From Spirodela intermedia (Eukaryota; Streptophyta; Magnoliopsida; Alismatales; Araceae): a stretch of 64,000 nt of DNA. Positions 23,731 through 35,066 of the stretch are shown one piece after another. Position numbers and translations under genes: made by a program. The first letter of the stretch is position 1; the number at the start of each line of letters is the position of its first letter. Under the pieces are notes generated by a model that was given only the letters and a program-made list of their open reading frames with translations, made no database searches and was not told the DNA's origin. The stretch covers positions 5,786,001 through 5,850,000 of the forward strand of contig LR746271.1 of NCBI GenBank assembly GCA_902729315.2. The letters are read 5' to 3'.

Positions 23731-25485
23731 ATGGGGCAGTTGGAGGCGGCTCTGCAGAGGTGCTCGTCCTTCTCCCACATCCGGCAGCTCCACGGCCACC
23801 TCATCGCTGCCGGACTCTTCCAGACGCTCCCTTCCGCCCGCTGCAAGCTCGTGGAGCTCTGCGCCGTCTCCCCGTTCGGGGAGCTAGCCCACGCCCTCGC
23901 GACCTTCCGCCAGATCAGCCGCCCCGCCACCAACGACTGGAACGCCGTCCTCCGCGGCCTCGCCCGGGGAACCGATCCGCTCGCCGCCGTCTCTCTCTTC
24001 GCCGCCATGGCGCGCCTCGTCGGCGCAGCCCGCGACGACGCCCTAACCTGCTCCTTCGTACTCCAGGCCTGCGGCCGCGCCAACGCCCTGCGAGAGTCCG
24101 CGCAGCTCCACGGCCGCGTCCTCCGCCGCGGGTTCGCCGCCGACTTCCGCCTTCAAACGACGCTCGTGGACGCCTACGCCAAGGGCGCGGACGTCTCCGC
24201 CGCCGCGAAGGTGTTCGATGAAATGCCCCACCGGGATGTGCCCACCTGGAACGCCCTCATCAACGGATTCGCCGCCGGGAGCCGCCCCCACGACGCGGTG
24301 GCGCTGTTCCGCCGGATGGCGGCCTCCCCCGCGTGCCCACCCGACGTCGTCACTATCCTCGGCGCTCTCTCTGCTTGCGCCCAGCTCGGGGACCTCGTGG
24401 AGGGTGAGTCCGTGCGCGCGTACGCACGGGAGGCGGGCCTGGAAGGCAACGTGCGAGTGCGTAACGCTCTCATGGACATGTACGCCAAGTGCGGCTCCGT
24501 CGGCGGCGCCGTCGAGGTCTTCCGGGGAACCGCCGCCGGGGACCGGTCGCTGGTCTCCTGGAACACCGTTACCATGGCACTGGCTCTCCACGGGCACGGC
24601 GCTCGTGCCCTGAAGCTGTTCGAGGAGATGTCTGCAGTGGCGGGGGTCCGGCCAGACGCTGTCACCTACCTCGCCGTTCTCTCCGGCTGCAACCACGCGG
24701 GGCTGGTGGAGGAGGGCCTCCGCATCTTCCGGATCATGGCGGAGGAGGAGCCGATGCAGCTGAACGTGAAGCACTACGGCTGCGTGGTGGACATGCTGGG
24801 GAGGAAAGGGAGGTTGCAAGAGGCCTACGAGGTCGTCGCCACCATGCCGATCCCCCCGGACGTTATTCTCTGGCAGACGCTGCTGGGAGCCTGCAAAACC
24901 TACGGCGACGTCCCCCTGGCGGAGCGCGTCTCCGGCGAGCTCCTTGCGATGGGGTCCCGCGGGGACGGCGACTACGTGCTCCTCTCGAACGTGTACGCGG
25001 CGGCGGAGCGGTGGGGCGACGTTGGCCGCGTGCGGGCGGCCATGGCGGAGCAGGACGTGCGGAAGGTGCCCGGTTTCAGCTTCATCCAGGTGGGTGGGGC
25101 GGCGCACCGGTTCCTCAACGGGGGACTGGGGGAGCACCCGCGGTGGAGGGAGATCCAGCGGACGCTGGAGGAGGTGCGGGGCAAGGTGCGGACGCTGGGG
25201 TACGCGCCGGAGACGGCCGGGAACGTGCTGCACGACGTGCTGGAGGAGGACAAGGAGGAGGCGCTGTGGCAGCACAGCGAGAGGCTGGCGCTGGCGCTGG
25301 GGCTGGCGGTGGCGGCAGGCCGAGCGGAGGAGATACGGGTGGTGAAGAACCTGCGGATCTGCGGGGACTGCCACGCGGTGGCGAAGCTGGTGTCGCGGGC
25401 GTACGGGTGCGTGGTGGTGGTGCGCGACCGCGCCCGCTTCCACCGCTTCGAACACGGGAGCTGCTCCTGCGGCGACTATTGGTGA
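23731..25485 (+). CDS. PLS-class pentatricopeptide repeat protein with DYW domain
   Basis: Organelle C-to-U RNA-editing factor of the PPR-DYW class; the target transcript cannot be deduced here. Intronless, 584 residues from the first ATG at 23731 (an in-frame GTG at 23719 is not a credible start). The start is followed at once by the HIRQLHGHLI motif usual at the head of this family. Tandem PPR motifs run from about residue 60 to 400 (for example FDEMPHRDVPTWNALINGF). E and E+ motifs follow, with the PG box PGFSFIQV. The C-terminal DYW deaminase region keeps HSERLALALGL at about 515, CGDCH at about 544 and the terminal CGDYW. The zinc-binding His, catalytic Glu and both Cys of the HxE..CxxC signature are therefore intact. 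Third-position GC is extreme. No long leader is visible, though organelle import is expected. Confidence 0.95.
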   Translation: MGQLEAALQRCSSFSHIRQLHGHLIAAGLFQTLPSARCKLVELCAVSPFGELAHALATFRQISRPATNDWNAVLRGLARGTDPLAAVSLFAAMARLVGAARDDALTCSFVLQACGRANALRESAQLHGRVLRRGFAADFRLQTTLVDAYAKGADVSAAAKVFDEMPHRDVPTWNALINGFAAGSRPHDAVALFRRMAASPACPPDVVTILGALSACAQLGDLVEGESVRAYAREAGLEGNVRVRNALMDMYAKCGSVGGAVEVFRGTAAGDRSLVSWNTVTMALALHGHGARALKLFEEMSAVAGVRPDAVTYLAVLSGCNHAGLVEEGLRIFRIMAEEEPMQLNVKHYGCVVDMLGRKGRLQEAYEVVATMPIPPDVILWQTLLGACKTYGDVPLAERVSGELLAMGSRGDGDYVLLSNVYAAAERWGDVGRVRAAMAEQDVRKVPGFSFIQVGGAAHRFLNGGLGEHPRWREIQRTLEEVRGKVRTLGYAPETAGNVLHDVLEEDKEEALWQHSERLALALGLAVAAGRAEEIRVVKNLRICGDCHAVAKLVSRAYGCVVVVRDRARFHRFEHGSCSCGDYW

Positions 25486-26640
25486 CCAAGGAAGGCAGCA
25501 CCCATTATTCCTTCCGCTCGGGTTGCCCATCGTCATGTTTCGGAGCCACCATGCTCACTGAGCTCGAGCAGCTCTCGCGGCCAACATCTCTCTGCCCTCC
25601 TCTCTCAGTGCCACGGTGAGCTCTCTCTCTCTCTCTCTCGCTCTCTCTCTCTCTCAATGGTTTGATCGATCTTTAGCAGGATTTCTGCCATGGCCGCGCC
25701 GTTCAGGAGGACGGGCCCGCTGGGAAGCTCGTTGATCGCACGTTTCGGGGCATAAACGTGGCATCATCGAGGGAACCTCAATGTTGCTGCGGAGTATCGA
25801 CAGGTCAGAGTGTTGTGAGAGTGTTCATTTGAAGGAGACCACAATGAGCAGTCTTCTTCGGTGGCGGAATCGACTGTCCAGGATAAAAGGAGCCGGCCCA
25901 GAGAGAGAAAGGTCCATTCGTTGACCGATTCTCACAGAAGGGGACGGCCCAATTCCGGAACCGATGGGTACGTTCCAAGAAGAGTAATGGCTCGTTGGAT
26001 ATTATGGGGGCGGGCTCATTGACTTCCCTATAAATAGAGTTGTCATCCGATTTGATAATTCTTGGAGATGCTTCAAGGAGATAACCTTCAAGGAGATCAA
26101 CTTCTCTACATCTAGTGAAGGTTTAGTGTGGTTCATTTAAATTTTCTCTCCTTTTCCTTTTGATCAGGAGATCAAGGTCCTTGGTTTTTTATTACCCATC
26201 AGAGTGATGCTTGCTTCAACAAACTAATATAAGAGTTTGGTCAGATTTGATATGTGTCGCTTGTTGATGATGATAAAATCAACATAGTTTTGCGTTAATT
26301 GAAAAAAATATGCGTTGGTCTACAAAGATCTACATAGACGAACATATCAATGAATTGTTCTTCCTCTCTCATCATTACCTCTGTATTATTACATTTAGAA
26401 TGTCACTATCTATGAAACTTGTATCCCTCTCTTCTCTCCTTGCCATTGATCTTGTGATTATTGTGAATCCTCTCTTAAATTTAGTTATGTACATTGTTCC
26501 ATGAGACTTTACTTCTTCTTAGGGTTGTTGTAGACATCTTTGTTGAGATAAGGTTTAATATTTCAATAATATGGGCCCATAATATACCCAATTTTTTAAA
26601 AGAGTGTAACTTACTATTTTGAAATACTTTCTATTTTGGC
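25486..26640. other. intergenic region downstream of the PPR gene
   Basis: No supported gene. It includes a CT run at 25619-25655 and a sharp change from GC-rich to AT-rich composition near 26.0 kb, where transposon-derived DNA begins. Confidence 0.6.
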
Positions 26641-27190
26641 GAAATGAATAAAGTTGAGTATTCTATGATCCTTGACACAAGATGTTATTATCATATGTGT
26701 CCTAGTGGTGACTAGTTTGACACTTACATAGTAGGTGATACATGTTATGGGTAATGATTCTTCATATACGGTCAGATGGTATCGACACCATCAAAATCAG
26801 AATGATTCAATAGAATCATGAGAACTTTGAGGATGTGAAGCATGTCTTTAATCTTCAGAAAAATCTAACTTATTTGATCACATTAGATTTAAATGATTAC
26901 ACTTATAAAGGTGAAAGTGAAAATTTGAAAGCTTACAAGGAAACACTCGTAGTGATGAAAAATAAATGATTATGAAGAAATATTTACAAACTTGATGAAA
27001 TCACTGTGATCCTAACAACACTTATTGATCCTAACGAATAGATTGGGCCATTTTTGTAAGGTTGGTATCAAATAACTCCATAAATGAAGAGTATTTGAAG
27101 GAGTCAAAACTTACACAAATTAGATTTGTTGATGTCAAGGGACTGGTTAAAAGAGCCAAAACTTGTCAATCTAGTTAAGGAAATTAATTT
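26640..27190 (+). mobile_element. decayed Ty1/copia retrotransposon fragment (protease to GAG-pre-integrase)
   Basis: Conceptual translation, with several stops and frame breaks, gives pieces in the order expected for a copia polyprotein. First comes a degraded protease-type motif (MILDTRCYYHMCP), then FDTY, then the GAG-pre-integrase pattern (KHVFNLQKNLTYLITLDLNDYTY, here interrupted by a stop further on) with ETLVVMK, and a remnant LGH about 140 bases later. No long terminal repeats, integrase or reverse transcriptase are visible in the window. The fragment is non-functional. Confidence 0.65.
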
Positions 27191-27258
27191 TCAAATCTAT
27201 TTATATTGTAAGTCAAGACTTTCTCATAATCAATTGCGTTATGCTCAATCGTAGTTAC

Positions 27259-27260
<2 letters not shown>

Positions 27261-27308
<48 letters not shown>
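27261..27308. repeat. (GA)24 microsatellite upstream of BUD23
   Basis: A 48-base pure GA run ending about 290 bases before the BUD23 start codon, at the junction between transposon-derived AT-rich DNA and the promoter. Confidence 0.95.
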
Positions 27309-27309
<1 letters not shown>

Positions 27310-27474
27310 CAAATGGATTTACAAATTTATTGAAGCTCATCGTTTGTCCAAATAAATTTTCACTATGCTCCTCTCTCTCTCTCTCCCCCCTCCGTTATCT
27401 GCGGAGTCGGTTCGGTTTCATCGGGTCGGACCAGTTTTATCGGGCTCAGCGTCGTCCGTTTCCCCCCCTCATTT

Positions 27475-27482
27475 AAACCCTA
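27475..27482 (+). promoter_or_regulatory. telo-box (AAACCCTA) in the BUD23 promoter
   Basis: The octamer AAACCCTA, followed by GC, lies 116 bases upstream of the BUD23 ATG. Telo-boxes are established promoter elements of plant ribosomal-protein and ribosome-biogenesis genes, which fits the downstream product. Confidence 0.65.
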
Positions 27483-27597
27483 GCGGGAGTTTTCTCTCTC
27501 TCCTCCGCCACCGAGAGGATCGGGTTCTCTAGCGACGCCGCTCGAGGGGACGATCCTCAGGACCTTTCTACGGGTTTAGAAGCAGAGTAACGAAAAT

Positions 27598-30500
27598 ATG
27601 CCGCGGCCAGAGGTTCAGGCGCCGCCGGAGATCTTCTACGGTGAGACAGAGGCCCGCAAGTATACCACATCATCTCGGATAATTGAAATCCAGGTTATCT
27701 TTTGTTTCCTTGCCTATCCTTTGTTCGTTCGCCATGGTATTCGTGATTTTAGCAGCGGATACTTTGTGCTGAGCATGAGGCATTTGCTTCGTATAGACGG
27801 TTCTCCTCATTTCGTTCATCTTCTAATGGATTTGATTCAACATGCAGAACAGGATCTCTGAGAGGGCGCTCGAGCTGTTGGCGCTGCCAGATGACGGAGT
27901 CCCAAGGCTCCTGCTTGATATAGGTGACTTTTACATTTAACTCTGCTTATTTTGCTAGTTATTAGCTTGATTTGTACCGGTGGATAAGCCTTTTTTTTTC
28001 TTTGCCCCTCAACCAATTTAATGCTAACTCTTTTAAGTTCTAGTCTCGAATTCCTCCAGGAGCTTCTTTCACGAAGAGCTTAATACAATTGTGCACAGAT
28101 CATCCTCTTTCACAGTATGGTTACAATACTGTGAAAGAGGATGATTACAGTAATAAAGAAAATCAAGCGGATAACTTATCCTCATTCACCCGTAATGTAT
28201 GCTGTCTTGTCGTGTAAATTCTCCAGAATCTAGCGTCTTAACAGATCCATAGCTGTAGTTTCTATTATCCTCTAGTTTGATGTTAAATTTCTTTCCGTGG
28301 AAGCTTTTGCTATGCAATAAATGTCTGCCCCGTCTGATTTTTATGCTTTTTATTTTTATTTCTAATTTCTTAGTTTTTTCATCGAAATTTGTAGCCTTCG
28401 TACCTATTTATTCTTTCAGAAGCAGTACGAACTTTTTCGTAAAACACTGACGATTATTCATCATATTTTTGTCATAATCTGGGTTTGATTGTACTTGAAA
28501 ACACGACCGTCATTCCAAGTAGTATGGTGCTATAAAGCAGGGCATTTTTATCTTCTTATCCGTTCCTTACACAACATAAAAAATAACAAGAGATGTTACT
28601 TTTCATACCATTTTGTAATTAAACTATGTTCCAGGCCTCAAGAATTCAATATAGCTAAACCTTTTTGTGGATATGAGCTCTTGAAATTTACTTTTCTCGT
28701 CACCAGTTCTATATGTATGTGGGAAACCTGATTGTAAGGGGTTCCATTATTTCGTACTTCATTTTGATCAGATAATTCTTTATTTAAGATCTGCGCCCCG
28801 ATGAAGCCCTCCATGAAGGGTTTAGCTTTTATCAGGATTGAAAATATATAGATACTTTCAATGCTATTTTTTTTGCTTCTTTCTATTATTAAGGTTGTGG
28901 CTCGGGACTCAGTGGGGAGACAATTTCTGAGAATGGACATCACTGGATTGGACTTGATATTTCTGAAGCCATGCTGGGTAAGATATGCGATAATTTGTTT
29001 GATGTATGAAGATGTGTGGGAACGCCTTCCTTGTTTTATGATACCTAGTTAGACGTTTTTTTTATGGTTTGATTGTTCCAGATGTGGCATTGGAGCGTGA
29101 AGTGGAGGGTGATATCGTTCTTGCAGACATGGGCCAGGTAGAGCATGAATGCAAACCCAACAATGAAATGTTTCTGTGCATTATCTCTGCTGCTGGTGTC
29201 AATATCTGCTTGGATATAGTCCAAGGGAACCAGAAATACTTACGTGTAATATATTATTTTTTAGAATGCATGTATCTAAATAGTTCTTTAATTCTAAATA
29301 CGAAGAAGGGGGATTCGTATCAGGGCTGTGTTTTCGGCCAATGCTAGTTATTGATATTTTTCCCTGAAAGACAATTTGGATTGTAGTGTTTCAGTCATGT
29401 TAACAATCAAGATGCAATTCACCTTGAATCCAGTATCTGCTAATTGAAATTTTAGGTCTTACCTGTAAATTTATTTATTTCTTTATTTATTTTGGGCCGG
29501 GGGGGGCGGGGGGGGGCAACCTGTCTCGTTTTTGGGCCACATTAATCAGCGATAATTTAATTTAGCACTGTCGGAATTAGATGGAGGGGACGTCTCTGAT
29601 AAATTGGTCAATTCTCTTTCCATTTAAGTCAGATATATTCCCCTCACCTTGGACTCGGCTATTAAGTGATCTTTTACTGCCTTAAATTTTCTTTCCATTA
29701 CGGATAGAGAACACGTCTCAGACATCTTTGTGGATGTTATTCACATCATCTTTTTTATTGTTTTTCAGGGTTTGGGCTTGCGGCCTGGTTGTATTGACGG
29801 CGCCATTAGTATCTCTGCTGTCCAGGTATGCTATTGTCCACTGATAATTTGGATTATAGTAGTTTTGAACACCACATCTTACAACATATTTAACTATCTG
29901 CCTAAATGTGTTGGTTGCATGCGGTACGTTTTGAATATCTAATGCTGACTGATCATGCAGTGGCTGTGCTATGCTGACAAGTCCTCTCACGAACCGAGAC
30001 TACGATTAAAGTACGCCCATTTGATCTAGCGAATAGATCTGATATTCAGTCATTGTTTCTCCTCTTTGATGACTTTCTTTGAAAATGGAAGAGGTACATA
30101 TACTGGTGCTTATTGTGTGACATGATGTGTGGCAGGGCTTTCTTTGGAACCTTGTATAGATGCTTAGCCAGGGGAGCAAGAGCAGTTCTTCAGCTTTATG
30201 CAGAGAACATGGACCAGAGTGAGATGATAATGTCCTATGCCATGCGTTCTGGGTTCGCGGGAGGAATGGTCGTTGACTGGCCCCACAGGTATGGCAGTTT
30301 CTGTGGAGAGCCATTGTATTCTAGCCGGGTCTGATGCCCATGTTGATCTTGGTTTCTATTATAAGACAGATCCAGTATTGGCAAGCTCTGAACAAGTAGC
30401 GTTGAATTTTGTTTCAGTCCAAATTCGTCAGCTTTAGGTCAACGCAGTCCTCTTTTCTAGCCAAAACTGGATTCGTCTCAAATCATTTCCTGATCCAACT

Positions 30501-31301
30501 TCCCAACTCTAATTGGTCAACTTAGCAAAATCATCAATCAGGATTTGGAACGTAGTTTTTTTTATTTATTATTATTACTAGAATCATTCTCACCTTGCTG
30601 TTGTCCCAAAAAACCCAGTGGAATCTTATGTCGGACACATCGGAATATTCTCCTTGACTGAACATTCTCCCCATGTCGTCGTTTGGGAAACTTGTCAGAA
30701 GTCAAAGCTGGGTAGTTGACTAGTTATATGGTTGCTTTCTGCCATCTCCTCTGGGCATTATTGCATTTCTAGCATCGGTTTTGAACACCTGTTCTTGCTT
30801 GTTGTTGAACAGCACAAAGGCTAGAAAGGCCTATATAGTTCTCACTTGCGGCCCACCTTCCATCTCTGGGGCCCTTCCGAAGGGTAAAGGCGAAGATGGC
30901 GAGAGCTGTTCTGACAGTGACGAGGAGGGAAGTCAGACGGTAAGTTGGTCGCAGACCCTCCGTCATATGTGCGCTTTGAATCCGTCTTGTGTCACTTGGG
31001 CTTGTTGTGGAGAGATAGATAGATAGAGAGAGAGAGAGAGATCTGCATTGTTTGTTATCTGTGTGTAGAGAGAGAGAGAGAGAGAGAGGGGAATGTACAT
31101 TGTTCGTTAACTAGTAGATGGTTTGGTCTTGTGCAGGTTCATATTTCAGACAGGAACCGGCCCAGGAAGAGGCTGAAGACGTCGAAGAAAGGGAGAGGGA
31201 AAGAATGGGTGCTGAGGAACAAGGAGAAGAGGGTGAGGAGGGGCAAAGAGGTGCCCCACGACTCAAAATACACCGCTCGTAAGAGGAAGTCGTATTTTTG
31301 A
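27598..31301 (+). CDS. RID2: 18S rRNA (guanine-N7)-methyltransferase BUD23/RID2
   Basis: S-adenosylmethionine-dependent methyltransferase that makes m7G in 18S rRNA during 40S subunit assembly. The yeast and human enzymes work with TRM112 in the nucleus. Nine exons, 27598..27693, 27848..27923, 28894..28977, 29082..29137, 29769..29825, 29961..30010, 30136..30288, 30813..30939 and 31137..31301, give 287 residues, the family length. The N-terminus MPRPEVQAPPEIFYGETEA is typical. The SAM-binding loop LLDIGCGSG spans about 54-62 and is split by intron 2. Downstream are GLDISEAML, the D of ADMGQ, and ISISAVQWLCYAD. After an acidic Ser/Asp/Glu patch, the last 55 residues form a Lys/Arg-rich nuclear-targeting tail ending KRKSYF. 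A telo-box lies upstream. All introns are GT-AG. Confidence 0.96.
28099..28145. repeat. perfect 20-bp inverted repeat with 7-base loop in BUD23 intron 2
   Basis: The left arm 28099-28118 (ATCATCCTCTTTCACAGTAT) is the exact reverse complement of the right arm 28126-28145, separated by GGTTACA. The transcript can form a stable 20-bp hairpin plus one flanking G-U pair. It sits in the 970-base intron 27924..28893. Confidence 0.95.
29493..29517 (+). other. G-run in BUD23 intron 4, possible RNA G-quadruplex
   Basis: GGGCC, G8, C, G8 and C on the sense strand of the intron 29138..29768. It is capable of quadruplex formation in the pre-mRNA. Exact G counts may be sequencing-sensitive. Confidence 0.55.
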
Positions 31302-31743
31302 TCCCCATTTTGTTTCCATATCATATTCCCTCCCTTGCTCAGTCGTATTCTTCTGGATGCTTCTTCTTCTATCAACATCATCTGCCAATCGATCAACCAA
31401 TGCCCAATCTTAGCTGTTTAACACGCCATGAACAGCATATCTGACCACACCCTCCAAGAAACCTGGAGAAAATGGACGGAAAAATGGGTTCTTTAATATG
31501 AAAAATTACTAGTAGAAGTTCTTGGGCAGTTACTCACTGCAGGTCAGGTGGGTCAGGTCAGTCGCAGCAGTCTTACCCCCATCGATACAGCAAACGTCCT
31601 AGAGAGAGAGAAAGGAGTAACGGGGCTGCGTTTGCCAATTGAAGTGGGTCTCCACTTCAATCGTACAATTCCGATGCTCCTCAGAATTCTCATGGGTCCT
31701 TGCCATACCAGATTTACAACCACGTGCATACATATTCATGTTC

Positions 31744-31747
<4 letters not shown>

Positions 31748-31788
<41 letters not shown>
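31748..31788. repeat. (GA)20 between convergent BUD23 and BPA1-like genes
   Basis: A 41-base GA run 38 bases downstream of the BPA1-like stop codon, so probably CU in that gene's 3' untranslated region. The 525-base convergent spacer holds no other feature I can support. Confidence 0.9.
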
Positions 31789-31790
<2 letters not shown>

Positions 31791-31826
31791 GGTTGACGCA
31801 CCCAGGGGGCGGGCGGGGATCTGTCT

Positions 31827-32633
31827 TCATCTCTCATCGCCGTGCTGGGCGCCGCCGCCGCCGAAGCTGGCCGCCACGTTGGCGGCCTTGGCGAGGGCGT
31901 CGGAGACGAGGAAGGCCCCGGCGGAGAAGTAGCTGCTGTTGACGATGGCGTTCGCCGCAGCCGCCGCCGTCCTCCCGGTGGCGGAGACAGCGGCCATGGT
32001 CGACTCGGAGACGTGGTACTGCCCGTCCACCGCCCGCACGGCTTCCAGGCCGGCGGCGATCTTCCCCACGAGCCCGATTCTCTCGCCTAGCTCCGCAATC
32101 TTCGCCGCCGCCGTGGCCGACACCCGGTGGGACTCGTCCAAGTCCCTCGCCTTCGCCAGGGCATCCCGGCTGAGCACGAAGCCCTTCGACAGCATCGCCT
32201 TCACCATGTCCTGCGCCATCGTCACCGCTTCTCCCGGGCTGATGGCCTGCAGCAGCCCCCCTTCAACCCCCTGCAATCCACACAGCCTTCCCTTCATCAA
32301 CCTCTCTCTCTCTCCACCATCGTCTTTGCATGGATGGATGGATGGATGGATGCATATACCGAGTGTTCGGCGTCGTCGTGGTTGTTCCAGGATGCCCCGG
32401 CCCAAAGAGCATACGACTGGTCCTCGTAATTGCCCCACCGGCTGATGTAGACGCGCTGGTCAGCTATGGTGGCCCCCTGATCCAGCAAAGACGATGATGA
32501 TTCACTCAGTCATTCATTAGAAGAAACACCCGCAACCTTCACACACAGACAATAATTAATATTAATAATAATAAACAATAAAACCCACCCTTATCAGAAA
32601 GTTGACAAATATTGGATCAAATGCTGTTTCTCT

Positions 32634-32671
<38 letters not shown>

Positions 32672-33609
32672 AAGCCAAAAAGAAAGAAAGAGGGGAGATG
32701 GGGACTTTAATAGACATCAACCATATACAATTTAATTGAAAAAATGAACAAATTCCATGCATTATCCCTCTCTTTGGAGCTTCCCTTGATCTAGCACGCT
32801 AATCCAATCCGTGTAGAATGATCCTATCTCAGAGGGCACGAACCCTCAAAGCATTGGGCATGCATATTCATAGAAGATTAGATAGAACAACCATCAATAT
32901 CTATTAAAGAGGGGGTTGGAAAATAAAAGAAAAAAAATAAATAGATAGGACGAATATCTAGCAATGAACATAGCTCGGAGCGTACGCTGAGCAAACAGGC
33001 GGTCTCCAGGGCATGAGCTTCTTTGAAGGTCACATATGCGGTGGAGGAGTAGTCCCCAGACCTGCTCGGAAAGATTGAGTTCAAGAGAATGAATCGGGTG
33101 AGATCAAATCATCCAGTCGTACCCATTTCTCGACATAAACTAACAAATCAAATCACAGCCATTTTTTAACATCTCAATCGAATATTTATACCCATCTCTC
33201 AACAAACATCATACGAAGATTTAGAGCAAGTTTTCATACGAAAAAAACACGATTCTTTTCATTCTTAGGAACCAAGGTCTAGATCACAGCCTAAGAAGAA
33301 AAATAAATAAATATATATATATAGTTGTTTTCGGCCTTTATTGTTGACATCAAAGCGAAGTTGATTCTTGTAAGACACCCACGAGAGGGACTGAGCCTGA
33401 TACCTTGAAGAACAGGGATGATCCAATCGGTCAACCCCTCTTCAAAGAAATAGTTGCATTTATAATCGCAATGAGAAATAAAACAGGCAGGTTTACCTCA
33501 TTATCTCAATGTGCTCGATTTGGCCTGAGAAAGAAAAGAAGTCGTAGACATCCTTCTCAGTCGCATTAGGTGACAGATTGGTGACTTCCACCGTGAGGCC
33601 GGAGTTCAT
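31827..33609 (-). CDS. RRM protein, binding partner of ACD11 (BPA1)-like
   Basis: Four coding exons on the minus strand, 33497..33609, 32986..33061, 32360..32476 and 31827..32270, encode 249 residues. Residues 5-75 form an RNA-recognition motif (TVEVTNLSPNATEKDVYDFF, then IEIMRSGDYSSTAYVTF), with weakened RNP motifs as in this family. The C-terminal half is helical and Ala-rich (SPGEAVTMAQDMVKAML, LSRDALAKARDLDESH), also characteristic. Known family: Arabidopsis BPA1 binds the lipid-transfer cell-death regulator ACD11, and relatives modulate immunity and ROS. RNA binding itself is not well established. An acceptor directly upstream of the ATG shows the leader is spliced, with a likely donor near 34570 and a promoter near 34.7-34.9 kb. 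Confidence 0.9.
32635..32668. repeat. (GA)17 in an intron of the BPA1-like gene
   Basis: GA on the plus strand, so CU in the transcript, within the intron 32477..32985. Confidence 0.9.
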
Positions 33610-34739
33610 CTCTTCACACTGGAATGCAAACAACGTGCAGGCAATGTAGCAAACACTGAGAATTTGCAGCCTGAAAAATGGGGCGAGATACATGACAGCA
33701 GATTGAAAATACTTTTAAAGAAAGCAGACGCCAAAATGGCAGATCATTCATGAGCTCTTCCCACAATCATTCGTCTCAGAGATTCAACTGGAATGTTCAT
33801 TCAGAGCCATATCCCATTCAAATCTGGTGTGCATACTCGAAGAAATGTGATGGTAAGTCATATGGGGGGATTGATTCAGAGCCCTGAAATTAACCACTAA
33901 TTACGGCGCACAACCAGATAAACCACTCTTGATTTTCATCTATTTCCGCGAAATTGATGACCGTAATTAATTACTTCACACATGTGCAGATTTGGACTGT
34001 GATTCTTGGAAGGATAGGCCCAATTGTAGAAGATTTCAGGCACAACCCATCCAAGCATCCCTCGGCCGTTGATCGAACCAACACAGGCATTTGTCAATTA
34101 TTCGTCCATACACTGCATGTTTTAGCAGTCCTGATGCTTGCGGATGGAGTAGACGAAGAGGGAGGAACCTGATCCGACTGAGGGCCATGAGCATGAAATC
34201 CAATAGAACTTGAAAGGAAAAATCACAATCTCGCAACCAGAGATTACGAGTGCGCTTCAGATTCCACACGAATCAAAAAGCGATGAAGCTCCAGCAGATC
34301 GCTCTATCAGACGATAAGACGAAGTATCAAGAAGACAGACGCCCCACCCACACAGCAAACAAAGATTAACCCCATGCAGAGCCTCATCAACCCCTGATGA
34401 AAAGGACCAACGGAAATTCTCGAACCACGCACTCTAATGCGTCAACAGCGTCGCCAACTGGTGAGGGAAAGAGAGCGAAGCACAAGTACCCATACCCGCC
34501 CAGAAAACAGTCTACAGAGAGCATAGAGCACAGCGAGAGAGAGAGAGAGAGAGAGAGAAGCCCGCAACATACCTGGGATTCAAGAAGAGGAAGAGTGCAA
34601 AGGAGGGATGCGATGGCCGGGAATAGAGATCCCTGACGCAGCAGGTCCACTGGTTTCGAGGGGAGAGAGAGAGAGAAAGAAGGAGACAGGCGACCGACTC
34701 TAGTAAATAACGGAAAGGACCCCATCTGTACTATTATTA

Positions 34740-34925
34740 TGTTGTCTCGGTGGCCCATTAAGCCCAATTCTGCCCCAGTGTCTTTCGGTGCTAAAGTGGG
34801 CCCCACCACGATATCAAATCTCCCCCCCCCCCCTCACCCGGTTTTTCTCTCTCTGGGGCCCACCGAGTTGACAATTCACAAGCAGACGTCCGTGGGGCCC
34901 TCAAAAAGACTCCCGGGCCCACTTT
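34740..34925 (-). promoter_or_regulatory. Site II-type element cluster, promoter of the BPA1-like gene
   Basis: At least six GGCCCA/GGGCCC/TGGGCC elements in 180 bases, located about 50-230 bases beyond the probable spliced 5' leader of the minus-strand BPA1-like gene. The leader region at 34530-34560 and 34660-34680 also carries GA runs. Confidence 0.5.
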
Positions 34926-34985
34926 TCTGATAAGTCTGGCAAGAAAGGTAGACTCGACCAAACACTATCTTTGCGTTGACAAGAC

Positions 34986-34989
<4 letters not shown>

Positions 34990-35048
<59 letters not shown>

Positions 35049-35066
35049 CTCCTCTCTCCTCTCTCT
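34990..35066. repeat. (CT)n and CTCTCTC-derived tract
   Basis: A pure CT run of about 55 bases followed by three CTCTCTC-type variants. It lies between the BPA1-like promoter and the CYP23 3' end. Confidence 0.95.

Noticed and set aside
24043-25536. 497-codon open frame antisense to the PPR-DYW gene
   Set aside because: Long antisense frames are expected opposite very GC3-rich coding sequence. Its composition is Pro/Arg/His-rich with no domain, while the plus frame has full PPR, E and DYW motifs.
24489-25619. 376-codon plus frame overlapping the PPR-DYW gene
   Set aside because: It is the +1-shifted shadow of the same GC-rich exon, Gly/Arg-rich, with no recognisable domain.
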